NCBI RefSeq assembly: GCF_002994745.2
Contig: NW_020126823.1
Span: 186,001 to 250,000, forward strand
Length of the DNA stretch: 64,000 bases
Reading direction: 5' to 3'
Source: Rosa chinensis
Lineage: Eukaryota > Streptophyta > Magnoliopsida > Rosales > Rosaceae
The number at the start of each line of letters is the position of its first letter. Position 1 is the stretch's first letter. The notes below the pieces were generated by a model. It did no database searches, was not told the DNA's origin, and worked only from the letters and a program-made list of their open reading frames with translations. The translations under genes were made by a program, and so were the position numbers. Of the stretch, positions 24,331-36,130 are shown piece by piece.

Positions 24331-26683
24331 TGATGTCGCTTTTATCGAGCGACCAATTTAACCCTGAAATGTCATTAGTAGTATAAAGTAAATAGGGATC
24401 GTTCTATTCCGGGGATTGAGGGTACACCTGTCATTGTCAAACAATTAAACAATTAAAATTAAAACAAAGTATAATATTTACAAAATATAGACATATTTAC
24501 GAAAAAGGGGGGAGTTTTTGGTTTTTGGTTTTAATTTCCGAAAATAAAATCTAAGTTACCTAAATAATTAAAATGAAAAACATAAAAATACAAATGGAAT
24601 GCAAGAACAAAGATCAAAGTCGAAACTCATGATTAAAATTAATTCAAGTTCATCATTGTTCATCATAGTCATGCAAGAGGAGTTGATCATGTGAAACGTT
24701 CAAAAGCAAACAATTTCCCATATTTTACTTTCAATGCTAATTAACCTAAGCGAAAGCACCTAGATTAATTCTATCAAACATGCAATCAAGCCCTAGAAAG
24801 CTAGTCAATCATGTCATGTTTAACGCAATAAACACCTAGAAAGGCTATCAACTCAAATGTGCAACTTAGTATGAAAAAGTCCACCTAATTGCAATCTTCT
24901 TTGATTAAATTCGGTTTTTGTACAAAACCTTTACTACTTATCGATTCAAGAACACAAAACCAAAAAGTTGATTCATGTTCTCAAATTCGTAGCAACATTC
25001 ACATAAAAACCTAAATGTTTCGAACCATTCAAGATAATCATACAAAAGATTTCTATCATGCAAATTTAATCAAACACTCACACAAAAGCAACCATAAATC
25101 GCAATATATGAATCTGAAAATTAACAATTCATCATAAAATTTCAGAAAACAATACTTGTTCATACATATGTGTCAACTAAGGCAAAACCAACGAAAATAC
25201 AAAGCAAAGGTACAAGGAGAATCGGATTACACCGTGATGAAGATGAGATGAATGAAGTGATGATGTGGTCTCTTGAATTTCGAAAGCAATCTTCAAGGTG
25301 GAGGGTGGATGGTGTGCACGGCTTGTCTTCTTCTTCCTTGGCCTTGCTTGCACTTCGTGGTTGCCCTAGAGGATGGAGAAGAACACGGCTAGGCTAGAGA
25401 GATTTCTGAATTATTTTCTCAAAGTATAAACGCAAAAGTGTGGAATTTTCGGAACCCTTGACGTTGAGAGAAGAGAGGAATATATAGGGGACGGCTTCTA
25501 GGTCTTCAATCCGTCCACAACCCTAGCAAAGCTCACGGCAATCTCTTGCTTCCTCCACATAATTTTCTCCAATGATTTCGTGCCACATAAGCCCTATGAG
25601 GTGGTGCAACCAATCACAAAATTCCAATATAAATTCCCTAAATAATCTTGCCGAAATATATATAGATATTTTCTGATTTCCTTCACCAATTTCGGCAACA
25701 ATATACTTAGAGAATAAAGGGGGACGAACCTAGACTCCTTTGAGAGTTTTTTGTGTTCAACACATATTCTCTTTCCTTTAAAAGCTCCCTAAGAAATCTC
25801 CACGAAATCTCTTTATTTTTCCTGATTTTTCCTCACGGCAAAACCCTAGTTTTTCTCTTCATTATCTTTTGCCGAATTCCCTAGGGTTTGCACGGCATCC
25901 CCTTGTTTTCCTCTTGGCTTGGACGGCTAGGTCTTCTAGGGTTTTATCTCTTGATTTATTTCCATAAAAATAACCCTAGAAAATCTCCTTTTAATTTCTG
26001 ATTTTCTTGGACGCCACCTCCTTGTTTCTCTCTTGCAATTTCACGGCAACAACAACCTTAAGGGTTAGGGTTTGCGTCACAAACCCTAATGTCATGGGCT
26101 TTGATGGGCCTTTATCCAATTTGCCGAAAATCCAAAGAGTTCTTGGGCCTCGTTGCTTCATCTTCAAGCCTTCTCATTTTCCAACGCAAAACACAATATT
26201 TTTCCATTTCTTTTTCATGGTTGCGTTGGAAACTTGCTAGGGAAGCCTTCCTCCATTTTGTAGGATTTCCTGGTTGGACTAGGAAAGCTTGTTTCTTCAT
26301 TTCTGCTCAAATGTGTGGGCCATTTTCTCTCATGTTCGTTCGTCTTGATGTTCGCAAGCTTCTCTTTCCATTCGTGCGTTCATTTCCACTTTCTAGCTCG
26401 GAGGTCCTGAAAATAGAAACTATACTTAAAATAGAAACTTTCTAAAAAATGAAAATAGAAACTTACTAAAAATGAAAAATAGAAACTTTCCAGAAATGAG
26501 AAATGAAAAATGAGAAATGAGAAATGAGAAATGAAAAATGAAGACAAAAATGGAAACTTTCTACAATAAGGAACTTTCCCAATCAAAGAATGGAAACTTT
26601 CCCAAACAGGGATTTTTCAAGGAAATGGCGCAGAAAAGTGTAGGGAAATGCAGTTAAAACGTCGCATTAAAATGCTCCTATCA
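24331..26683 (-). repeat. 5' LTR of element A (mosaic)
   Basis: 2353 bp from TGATGTCGCT to CCTATCA. The left three quarters match A's own 3' LTR where they overlap, with about 1% difference. The last 460 bp or so (26224-26683, the U3 start) instead match B's LTRs with one visible substitution. TATATA at 25481-25486 is the likely TATA box. The U5 end TGTCGCTTTTATCGAGCGACC forms a small inverted repeat not present in B. Confidence 0.92.
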
Positions 26684-28088
26684 AAGGATTTATCAAAGTG
26701 TCCTAAAAACCTAGCAGAGCACATGTAAATGTAGAGACCACAAGAAATCCACCAATGCATTGCAAAAACGTCACTTCCACAAGAGGTAACATAAAAGGGG
26801 CCTAGTATCTTCATGTTGGGCCCAATCTTCATTGTAAACTTCCCCTGAACTATAGTGAATGGACAAAGGCCAAATTTTTCTTTAGTAGGCCTTCATTTCA
26901 ACGTAAACTCCAAAATCACTAAGTATGGGGGACTAAAATCCATAAATATTTCTTTCTTTTCTTTTCTAGCCGTACATTTTTTTCTTTTCTTTTCATTTTT
27001 TCACGGCTTTCACATATTTTTTTCTTTATGGACAAGTCTACCCCCACACTTGAACTTTAACCTCTTCTCAATTTCCATCCTTAGCACCAAACCCATGTAG
27101 TATGTCTCAAAAGATAGCTCCACTAAGTTCTTAGAACAAAGGGTAGGGTTGTTACTATACTAAGCTTCATGGTTAAGGATTTTAGGGTGATGAACGAAAA
27201 GGCTTAATGTAGGCTCAAAGGGGCTTATCTAGGGGAGTCCCACGACGGGCACAAATGGGGACACAGGTTTATTTGGCAATGGTGGTAATTCCTAAGGTGC
27301 CTCTATCCCTTCCAGAATCAGGGCCATGTATTGATATAACGTCTCAACAAGCACAAGAGTGAATTCTAGCATTCTCTAGTCCATCAAACTTAATCTATGG
27401 CAAGCAATCAATCAAATGAAAGAATAATGAGATCATCAAAATATCGCCAAGAAATTAAGAATATATATTTTCGATTCACTTCAAGGAAAAAGGGACATGG
27501 CTCAATTATCTCACATGGCTTTTATGAATCAAAACTCATCTTAACATGCTCATATTTTCTGTACCAAAGTTTCGAAATCCATATCCACTACAAGGCATAT
27601 ATTTTTCATATATCTCAATTAACCAAAGAATACCATTTTTAAATCATCTCAATTTTGTGATCCTCTTTTAGTCATGATTTCAGAGATATAGAATCATCCT
27701 AGACAGTTGAAAGGGCACCCTAAGACTCCAAAACAAAAGCAAAAGCAACGAAATTTTTTTTAAATTTTTGACATTTTTCAATTTTTTTGTATTTTTCAAT
27801 ATATATGACTCAAAATACGACTCAAAACAAAAGTATAAATCCCTTCCCCCACACTTAAATATTGCATTGTCCTCAATGTAATCAAGAATAAGCATGCAAT
27901 GAAACAAGTAAGCATATAGGGATGGAATTTACGAAAATGACTACCAAAATAAAGAAAAATTGGAGAAGTAAAAGGGAGAGATAAAACAAATCTGCGTTGA
28001 CGACTCCTCCACAGCTACTTCTGAATTGGGTTGCCTCCCAAGCAGCGCTTAATGTTTATAGTCTTTCAGCCTAGACTTGTACCTCCAT
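26684..28088 (-). other. 3' spacer of element C (part)
   Basis: Homologous to the gag-proximal part of B's 3' spacer. It starts at AAGGATTTATCAAAGTG, which lies inside the spacer of other copies, so A inserted here. No gene is seen. It contains the GTGCCCGTCGTGGGAC block (complement near 27238) and the TTGGG/CCCAA hairpin near 28025. Confidence 0.8.
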
Positions 28089-31000
28089 TTAATCCTCAGG
28101 GTTGGGAACGTTTTGGAGGGGTACATCCTCCACTTCATGTTCCACAAATGCCTCATAGTAAGGCTTCAAGCGATGCCCATTCACTTTGAACTCATTACCT
28201 GTTTGTTCACTCTTTATCTGCACAGCTCCATGAGAAAATACATGAGTGATAACAAAAGGCCCAATCCAACGAGAACGAAGCTTACCTGGGAAGAGTTTGA
28301 GACGAGAGTGGAAAAGAAGAACTTTTTGACCCACAACAAAAGTCTTCCTTCGAATCATTTTGTCATGGAATGCCTTAGTCTTGTCCTTGTAAATCTTAGC
28401 ACTTTCGAAGGCATCATTCCTAATCTCCTCTAACTCTTGCAATTGCAACTTCCTATGAAGCCCAGCTGCATCCATATCCATGTTGAACTGCTTCACAGCC
28501 CACCAAGCTTTGTGCTCCAACTCCACAGGTAAATGGCAAGGTTTGCCATAGATAATTCGATATGGTGACATACCTATGGGAGTTTTGTATGCAGTTCTGT
28601 AGGCCCACAAAGCATCCTCTAGACGCAAGGACCAGTCCTTCCTGTTGGGGTTCACAGTCTTCTCCAATATCCCCTTAATCTGACGATTAGAGACCTCAGC
28701 CTGCCCACTAGTTTGTGGGTGATAAGGTGTAGAAACCTTATGTGTGACATCATATCTCTTCAAGAGAGCCTCAATCGTCCGATTGCAAAAATGGGATCCT
28801 CCATCACTAATGAGAACTCTAGGCATTCCAAACCTGCTAAAGATGTTAGACTTGATAAAATCTGCAACAACCTTAGAGTCATTAGTTCTAGTGGCCTTTG
28901 CTTCCACCCATTTGGAAACATAGTCCACTGCAAGTAAGATATAGAGAAACCCAAAAGATGAAGGGAAAGGTCCCATGAAATCTATACCCCAGACATCAAA
29001 TATTTCAACAGTTATTATATTGGACAATGGCATTTGATCTCTAGGACCTAGATTTCCTGTTCTTTGGCACTTATCACAAGTTAAACAATAGGCATGTGCA
29101 TCCCTAAATAATGTTGGCCAATAGAACCCAGACTCTAGCACCTTAAACGCAGTCTTCTTAGACCCAAAGTGACCCCCACATGCTTTAGAGTGGCAAAAAG
29201 AAAGTATAGCATTATGTTCATGTTCAGGCACACATCTCCTAATCAATTGATCAGAGCAATACTTCCACAAATAAGGTTCATCCCAAACATATTGCTTAAC
29301 AGTTTTCCTAAGCCTATCCCTATGAGCACGTGACATGGTATCAGGAATCTTTCTAGACACAATATAATTCACAATGTCTGCATACCATGGTTCACTTACC
29401 TGGATTCCAAAGAGTTGTTCATCTGGAAACGTCTCCACCAGAGGGAGACGGTCTTCTGCGTGCACCAAACGACTCAAATGATCAGCTACCACGTTTCACT
29501 ACCCTTCTTGTCCTTGATTTCCACATCAAACTCTTGCAAGAGTAGGATCCATCTGATAAGCCTTGGTTTCGCCTCCTTCTTGGTCATCAAGTATTTCAAA
29601 GCTGCATGGTCAGTAAAGATAGTAACTTTGGTACCAAGTAAGTAAGAGCGAAACTTCTCAAGGGCAAAGACAACTGCAAGGAGCTCTTTCTCTGTGGTGG
29701 AGTAATTCATTTGTGCATCATTGAGAGTCCTTGAGGCGTAGTAGATGGCATAGGGCAGCTTGTCCTTCCTTTGCCCTAAAACAGCTCCAACTACATAGTC
29801 AGAGGCATCACACATCAACTCAAAGGGCAAGGACCAGTCTGGAGGTAACATGATGGGGGCAGATGTCAACAACTCCTTAAGCTTGTCAAAAGCTTCTTGA
29901 CACTCCTTGTCAAAGTGGAAGGGCACATCCTTCTGGAGTAGTTAACATAAGGGTCTCGAAATCTGAGAGAAGTCCTTGATGAACCTCCTATAAAAACCTG
30001 CATGGCCAAGGAAAGAACGAATCTCTCTCACAGAAGTGGGAGAGGGTAAGTGACGCACAATATCAACCTTGGCTTTATCAACCTCTATACCCCTAGCAGA
30101 GACAATATGTCCTAGAACTATTCCTTGCTTAACCATAAAATGACATTTTTCCCAGTTTAAGACAAGGTTAGTTTCCATGCATCGTTTCAGAATTATTTCC
30201 AGATTATTAAGACAATCATCAAAATTCTTTCCAAAAACTGAAAAGTCATCCATGAATACCTCTATGATTTTCTCAATATAATCTGAAAAGATACTTACCA
30301 TACACCTCTGAAAAGTACCTGGAGCGTTGCAAAGTCCGAAGGGCATACGTCTATAAGCAAACGTTCCAAAGGGGCAAGTGAAGGTTGTCTTCTCTTGATC
30401 TTCATTTGCAATTGCAATCTGGTTGTAACCAGAATATCCATCCAGGAAGCAGTAGTAGTCATGTCCAGCTAGGCGCTCAAGCATCTGATCAATGAATGGC
30501 AGAGGAAAGTGGTCTTTCCTTGTAGTTGCGTTGAGCCTCCTATAGTCAATGCAAACTCTGTGGCCTGTGACTGTCCTTTGAGGCACCAGTTCGTTATCAG
30601 CATTCTTCACCACAGTGATCCCAGATTTCTTGGGCACGACCTGAACTGGGGAGACCCACTTGGAGTCTGAAATGGGGTAGATTACCCCACAATCAAGGAG
30701 TTTGATAACCTCCTTCTTCACTACTTCCATCATTGGAGGGTTGAGACGACGTTGAGCCTCTCTAGTAGGTTTAGACCCCTCCTCCAGAAGTATCCTATGG
30801 ACGCAAGTTGTAGGGCTGATTCCCTTGATGTCCGCCAATGTCCATCCTATGGCGGTCTTGTGTTGCTTCAACATTTCCACCAACTTCTCTTCTTGTGGAG
30901 TCGTTAGTGCAGAGGACACAATCACTGGTAAGGTCTCCTTGTCCCCTAAGTAGACATACTTCAAATGGTCTGGAAGAGGTTTTAGCTCCAGTTCTGGGGC

Positions 31001-33738
31001 CTGGACCACTGAAGGTAACGTCTTGTTAGTGGATAACTGAATGGACAAGGGAGACACAGACTTACCTATAAAGGGTGATGCCTCAAGGAAGGAGACGTTT
31101 TCAATGATTTTCTCCTCACAAGTGTCTTTCAACTTGTCCTCTGAGATGGTGACGCCTTCCTTTGTATAGCCTACCCCACTCTCAAGGGTAGTGACTAGGG
31201 TATCCTCATGCATAACATCAAACATTTTCTGCGCAAGTTCATCCAAAATGTCAGTAGAAAAACAATCATTAACCTCTAGGGATACCTCATGGCTTCAAAG
31301 ATGTTAAAGCCAATAATGTCACCATCGAACTCCATTGTAAGTGAACCTTCATACACATCAATCTTCGTCCTAGCTGTCCTTAAGAAAGGACGTCCCAAAA
31401 GCAATGGAGTTGAACTTACAGGGGAGTCCTCCATTTCCAACACATAGAAATCAGCTGGGAAGATAAGATGGTTAACCTGTACAAGCACATCCTCCAACAA
31501 ACCTCTAGGGTATGCATTGGATCTGTCAGCTAACTGAATGATAACATTGTCAGATTTAAGTTCCCCTAGACCTAGGGTTTCATAAACAGAGTAGGGCATA
31601 ACATTAACAGATGCACCTAGGTCTAGCATGGCATTCTTAAATCTAGAGTTACCAATAGTACAAGGAATGGTAAAGCTTCCAGGATCCTTACACTTTGGAG
31701 GGATCTTCCTCTGAATTAGGGCAGAGACATTCTCACTTACCTTTACCACCTCCTTTTCACGGTTTACTCTCCTAGTAGTGCAAAGCTCTTTGAGGAACTT
31801 GGCATACTTAGGGACTTGCTTGATGGCCTCTAGGAGGGGTAGGTTTACTTGCACCTTCTTGAAAGTTTCCAAGATAGCTTGGTCACTTTCATCCTTCTTA
31901 GATTGGGCAAACCTGCGTGGGAAGGGCATGCAAGAAGAAGAAGGGTTAGCAATAACCGAATTCGATAAGTTAGAATTATTACCTTTGATTTCCGGTTTTG
32001 CCTTTAAAGATGAGGATGCCTTGGTCTCTTCCTTTGACGTTGCAGGGTCCTTCTCAACACCCAACTTGGTGGGCTCTTGGTCTTCCTCAATCTCTATGCT
32101 CATTTGGACCTTCTTGGGTTGCTTGGGTGGATCCACCAATGGTCTTCCACTCCTCGTAGTCACAACTGACGCATTCTCCACATTAGGGTTAGGTATTGTG
32201 TTACTAGGGAGCTTGCCAGTTTCGTGGATCTTGCTCATAAAATTCACAACTTGACCCATTTGCTTCTTGAGCTCTGCAATGTCCTTGGTGTGGGTCTGTT
32301 GTCCTTGAATCAAAGCTTGGGTAGAGTTTGTCAAAGCTTGTGTAGAGCTAGTCAAGGCTTCCAACGTTTTGTCATAGTGAGACATTGAAGATCCAGAATT
32401 CTGTGGAGGAGGCATGTAGGGCCTTTGAAAAGATGATCCTTGGAATGAAGGCCCTTGTGGACGTTGGAAATTCCCACCAAGAGGATTCTGAACGTTGTCG
32501 ATGTTGGTCCACTTGAAGTTGGGATGGTCCCTCCATCCTGGGTTATAAGTATTGGAGTAAGGGTCATGTCTAGGACGTTGAGGTCCTCCTTGATATCCTC
32601 CTTGATACCCTCCAATAGCATTCGCAGATTCCCATCCTCCATTCTCATTGAGTTGAGGGCACTGATCGGTAACATGCCCTTGCATAGAGCATACCCCACA
32701 AGCCATTGTTGCACTTGGTCCCTTTGAACTTACCACTTGATTCATGAGTAGAGTAAGCTTACTCAGTTGGTCTTCAATGGCAGTATTCTTGCTCATCTCA
32801 TGCACCCTACGAATAGAGTGTCCTACCCCCTCATATTGTTGGGAGTTCAAGGCACGATTAGCTATAAGCTCCTTCCCAACTGCAGGTGACTTATCCACGA
32901 AAGCTCCTCCAGCTGCAGCATCCAACATTTGCCTTTCCAAGGGTAAGAGTCCTTCATAGAAACATGTGAGTAGGGTCTCATCCTTCATCTGATGTTGAGG
33001 ACATTGTGCAAGTAAGGAATTGAACCTCTCATAGTAAGCAGCATAGGACTCATCATGGGCTTGCTCTATTCCACTGAGCTTCTTTCTAAGTGTGATGACC
33101 TTAGAAGCTGGGAAGTATTTCTCCAAGAAGGCCTTTCTCATTGTTTCCCATGATGTGATACGTCCTGCAGGAAGTTCATATAGCCAATCCTTGGCTCTAT
33201 CAGCTAGAGAGAATGGAAATGCTCTCATCTTCAGAAGATTCTCATCTGCCCCTTGTGGTTGCATGTTTGCACAAACAGATTGGAATTCTCGTACATGCTT
33301 GTTAGCTTCCTCCATATTAAGTCCATGGAAGATAGGGAGCTTGTGCAACAATCCACTCTTAAGCTCAAACTCTGCTTGTCTTCCAGCTGCAGGGGCAGGG
33401 TATACTATGCCTGTAGGGGGTCCTCCTTCAACAGTTGCGGTGGAGAGTTCCCTAATAGATGCCATTCTCTCTTCTTCGACTTCTTCAGGTGGTGGTGAAG
33501 GTGGTGGTGTAGAGTTGGACGAAATCACAGGTGAAGGTGAACGTGAAGGAGGAGATGGACTTGGTGTAGGTGATGTAGACTCCTCAGAACAGTAGGTCCT
33601 CTTCCCTTGTTCGTTAAAGATGTACCCTCTGTGTGTCGAAGGGGAACGGCTTGTCTGCTCAAGAAGTGAAGGACCCTTCAAGCGAGCGAGCCTTGCTTCA
33701 ATTTCCTTTAGTGTAGAGGGTCTAAAAGGCTCGGTCAT
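28089..33738 (-). pseudogene. Element C gag-pol polyprotein, three disabling lesions
   Basis: Gag begins at 33738 and runs with protease as one 820-residue frame to EAMRYP, where one base is missing near 31278. RT continues to a nonsense codon at 29942-29944 (CAA to TAA, plus strand TTA), between RT and RNase H. RNase H is then open until a one-base deletion near 29495, after which integrase runs to the normal PNPED end at 28089. The zinc knuckle, LDLGAS, FMDD and integrase DDE residues are all present. It confirms that gag and pol share one frame in this family. Confidence 0.93.
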
Positions 33739-33849
33739 TCATAGGAATCCTGAACATCATCAAAATTCAAAGAAGTTAGCAAAGTATAAAGTGAGTTAAT
33801 TACAAATTAGTGATTTATACATCAACGTCACTATTCACGAGTCACTATT
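33739..33849 (-). other. Leader remnant of element C
   Basis: 111 bp matching the start of B's leader (ATAGGAATCCTGAACATC onward). It stops at CACTATT against TGATGCGCTC, the end of the D LTR. If D inserted here, the duplication would be CTATT. Confidence 0.8.
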
Positions 33850-36130
33850 TGATGCGCTCGAAAGCAAGCGCATAATTTAATCCTAGAAATATCATTAGTA
33901 GTATAAGCAAGTAGGGATCGTTCTATTCCGGGGATTGAGGGTACACCTGTCAATGTAAGACAATTTAAACAATTAAAATAAAAACAAAGTATACTATTCA
34001 CATATAAACACTATTCACGAATTTAGGGGGGTTTTAGGTTTTTGGTTTTTCGAAAATTAAAAACAAGAATTAAAACTAAGTATAAACAAAAACACAAATA
34101 CAAGAATGAAATGTAAGAAACAAAGATTAAAACCAACTTTACAATTGAATTCGAATTAACTCTACATTGTTCTTCCAAGTCATGTGAAAGGAGTTGATCA
34201 TGTGAAACATTCGAAAGCAAACGATTTCCCATATTTTACTTTTCAACGCTAATTAATCTAAATGAAAGCACATAGATTAATCCTATCAAACATGTAATCA
34301 AACCCTAGAAAGCTAGTCAATCATACATGTTCAACGCAAGAAGTTCAAGGAAAGGCTATCAACTCAAGTGTACAACTTAGTATGAATAAGTTCACCTAAT
34401 TGCAATCCTCTTCAATTGAATTCGATTTTTGTCCAAAACCTTTACTACTTTGATTCAAGTTTACACAAAACGAAAAGTCGATTTCATGTTCTTAAACCTA
34501 GCACCAATTATATCAAAACCCTAAGTGTTTGCAACCACATAAGATTAAAATACAAAAGTTATCTATAAAGCAAATTCAATCGAACAATCACACATAAGCA
34601 ACTATGGAATCACAACATAGAAATCGAAAATCCTTTATTCAATCATAAAATTTCAGATTATAAACCTTGTTCAAACATCAATGTCAACTAGAAACAATTC
34701 TCACGAAACAAAGCAAGATTACAAAGAAAGAGGTTGAATTACACCGTGAGATGGAGATGGGGATGAAGGATGAAACGTTATGGATTCTTGAATCTCGAAA
34801 GCGAGCTTCAAGGTGGAGGATGGATGATGATGCTCACGGCTCCTTCTTCTTCTTCTTCTCCCTTGCTTGAAACGTTGAATGCACTAGAGGATGGAGAGAG
34901 CTTTCGCGTAGAGAGAATTTTCTGAATTATGGGGTGGTAAAACGTCTAGCATAGGGGGAGTATATATAGGGGACGTTGGCCTCGGTCTCCAAGTCTTCAT
35001 GAATCTTCTATTATTTTCCAAGGAATTATCAGAAAATGCCACATAACTTCAACCAATCACAAATTGCCATGTAAGCCCTGGTGTGTCATCCAACCAATCA
35101 TAAGCCTTCAAAATAAGTCCCAAATATATTATTGCCGAATATCCATGAATTAATTCTGATTTTCTTCTTTATTTTCGGCCAAAATTGCTTTAGGAATTGT
35201 AGGAACGAATCTGGACTTGTTTTTGAACCTTTTCTTCCTTAAATCTCTCCATGGACTTCCTTTAATGTCTCCCCTTGATTTTCTCTTGATTTTCATGACA
35301 AAATACAGATTTTATTCCTCATTTTCGTCCAAAATATATTGAGGGGATTTAGGAGCGAATTTGGACTTGTTTTGAGCTTTTTCTTGTTGCACAATCCCTT
35401 GAAACTCTCCCTATAATATTTCCAACGTTTTTCCTTGATTTCTTCTTGATTTTTCACATTATCTTCATGATTTCCCATGGCAAAATCAGATTTAATTCCC
35501 AAAAATATCTCCATTTCGTCACAAAACCCTAATTCCATGGGCTTTTACGGGCCTTGATCCATTTTGCCGAAAATCCAACTCAAATCCGTAAAGTTCTTGG
35601 GCCTCGTTGCTTCAACTTCAAGCCTTTTCATCCTCCAACGCAAAACACATTATTTTTCCATTTCTTTTTCATGGTTGCGTTGGAAACTTGCTAGGGAAGC
35701 CTTCCTCCATTTCGTAGGATTTCCTGGTTGGACTAGGAAAGCTTATTTCTTCATTTCTGCTCAAATGTGTGGGCCGTTTTCTCTCATATTCGTTCGTCTT
35801 GATGTTCGCAAGCTCCTCTTTCCATTCGTGTATTCATTTCCACTTTTTAGCTCGGAGGTCCTGAAAATAGAAACTATACTTAAAATAGAAACTTTCTAAA
35901 AAAATGAAAATAGAAACTTACTAAAAATGAAAAATAGAAACTTTCCTAAACTGAAAAATGGAAACTTGCCAGAAATGAGAAATGAAAACTACAGAAATGG
36001 AAACTTTCTACAATAAGGAACTTTCCCAATCAAAGAATGGAAACTTTCCAAAACAGGGATTTTTCAAGGAAATGGCGCAGAAAAATGTAGGGAAATGCAG
36101 TTAAAACGTCGCATTAAAATGCTCCTATCA
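33850..36130 (-). repeat. 3' LTR of element D
   Basis: 2281 bp, TGATGCGCTC to CCTATCA. It is a distinct LTR subtype: its middle part differs from A and B, while its U3 end resembles B. The likely TATA box is TATATATA at 34961-34968. Confidence 0.93.

Larger units (their letters stand above)
1..26683 (-). mobile_element. Element A: Athila-like Ty3/gypsy retrotransposon, interrupted by B
   Basis: A minus-strand element whose 3' LTR is cut by the window start and whose 5' LTR ends at 26683. Its body is in two parts, 1089-3635 and 17604-24330, which read as one internal region once B is removed: integrase breaks after the residues KDW at 17604 and resumes with SLRL at 3635. Its gag-pol carries frameshifts, so it is not autonomous. 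The base just right of its 5' LTR falls inside the 3' spacer of element C (AAGGATTTATC), so A inserted into C. The expected duplication AAGGA cannot be checked, because the left flank is outside the window. Confidence 0.9.
26684..33849 (-). mobile_element. Element C: Athila-like remnant, host of A and D insertions
   Basis: The surviving part of a minus-strand element: part of the 3' spacer, the whole gag-pol and 111 bp of leader. The left end is interrupted by A. The right end stops in the leader, where an LTR of D begins. C's own primer site and 5' LTR are not present to the right, so they were deleted. Its gag-pol has three disabling changes. Confidence 0.9.
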
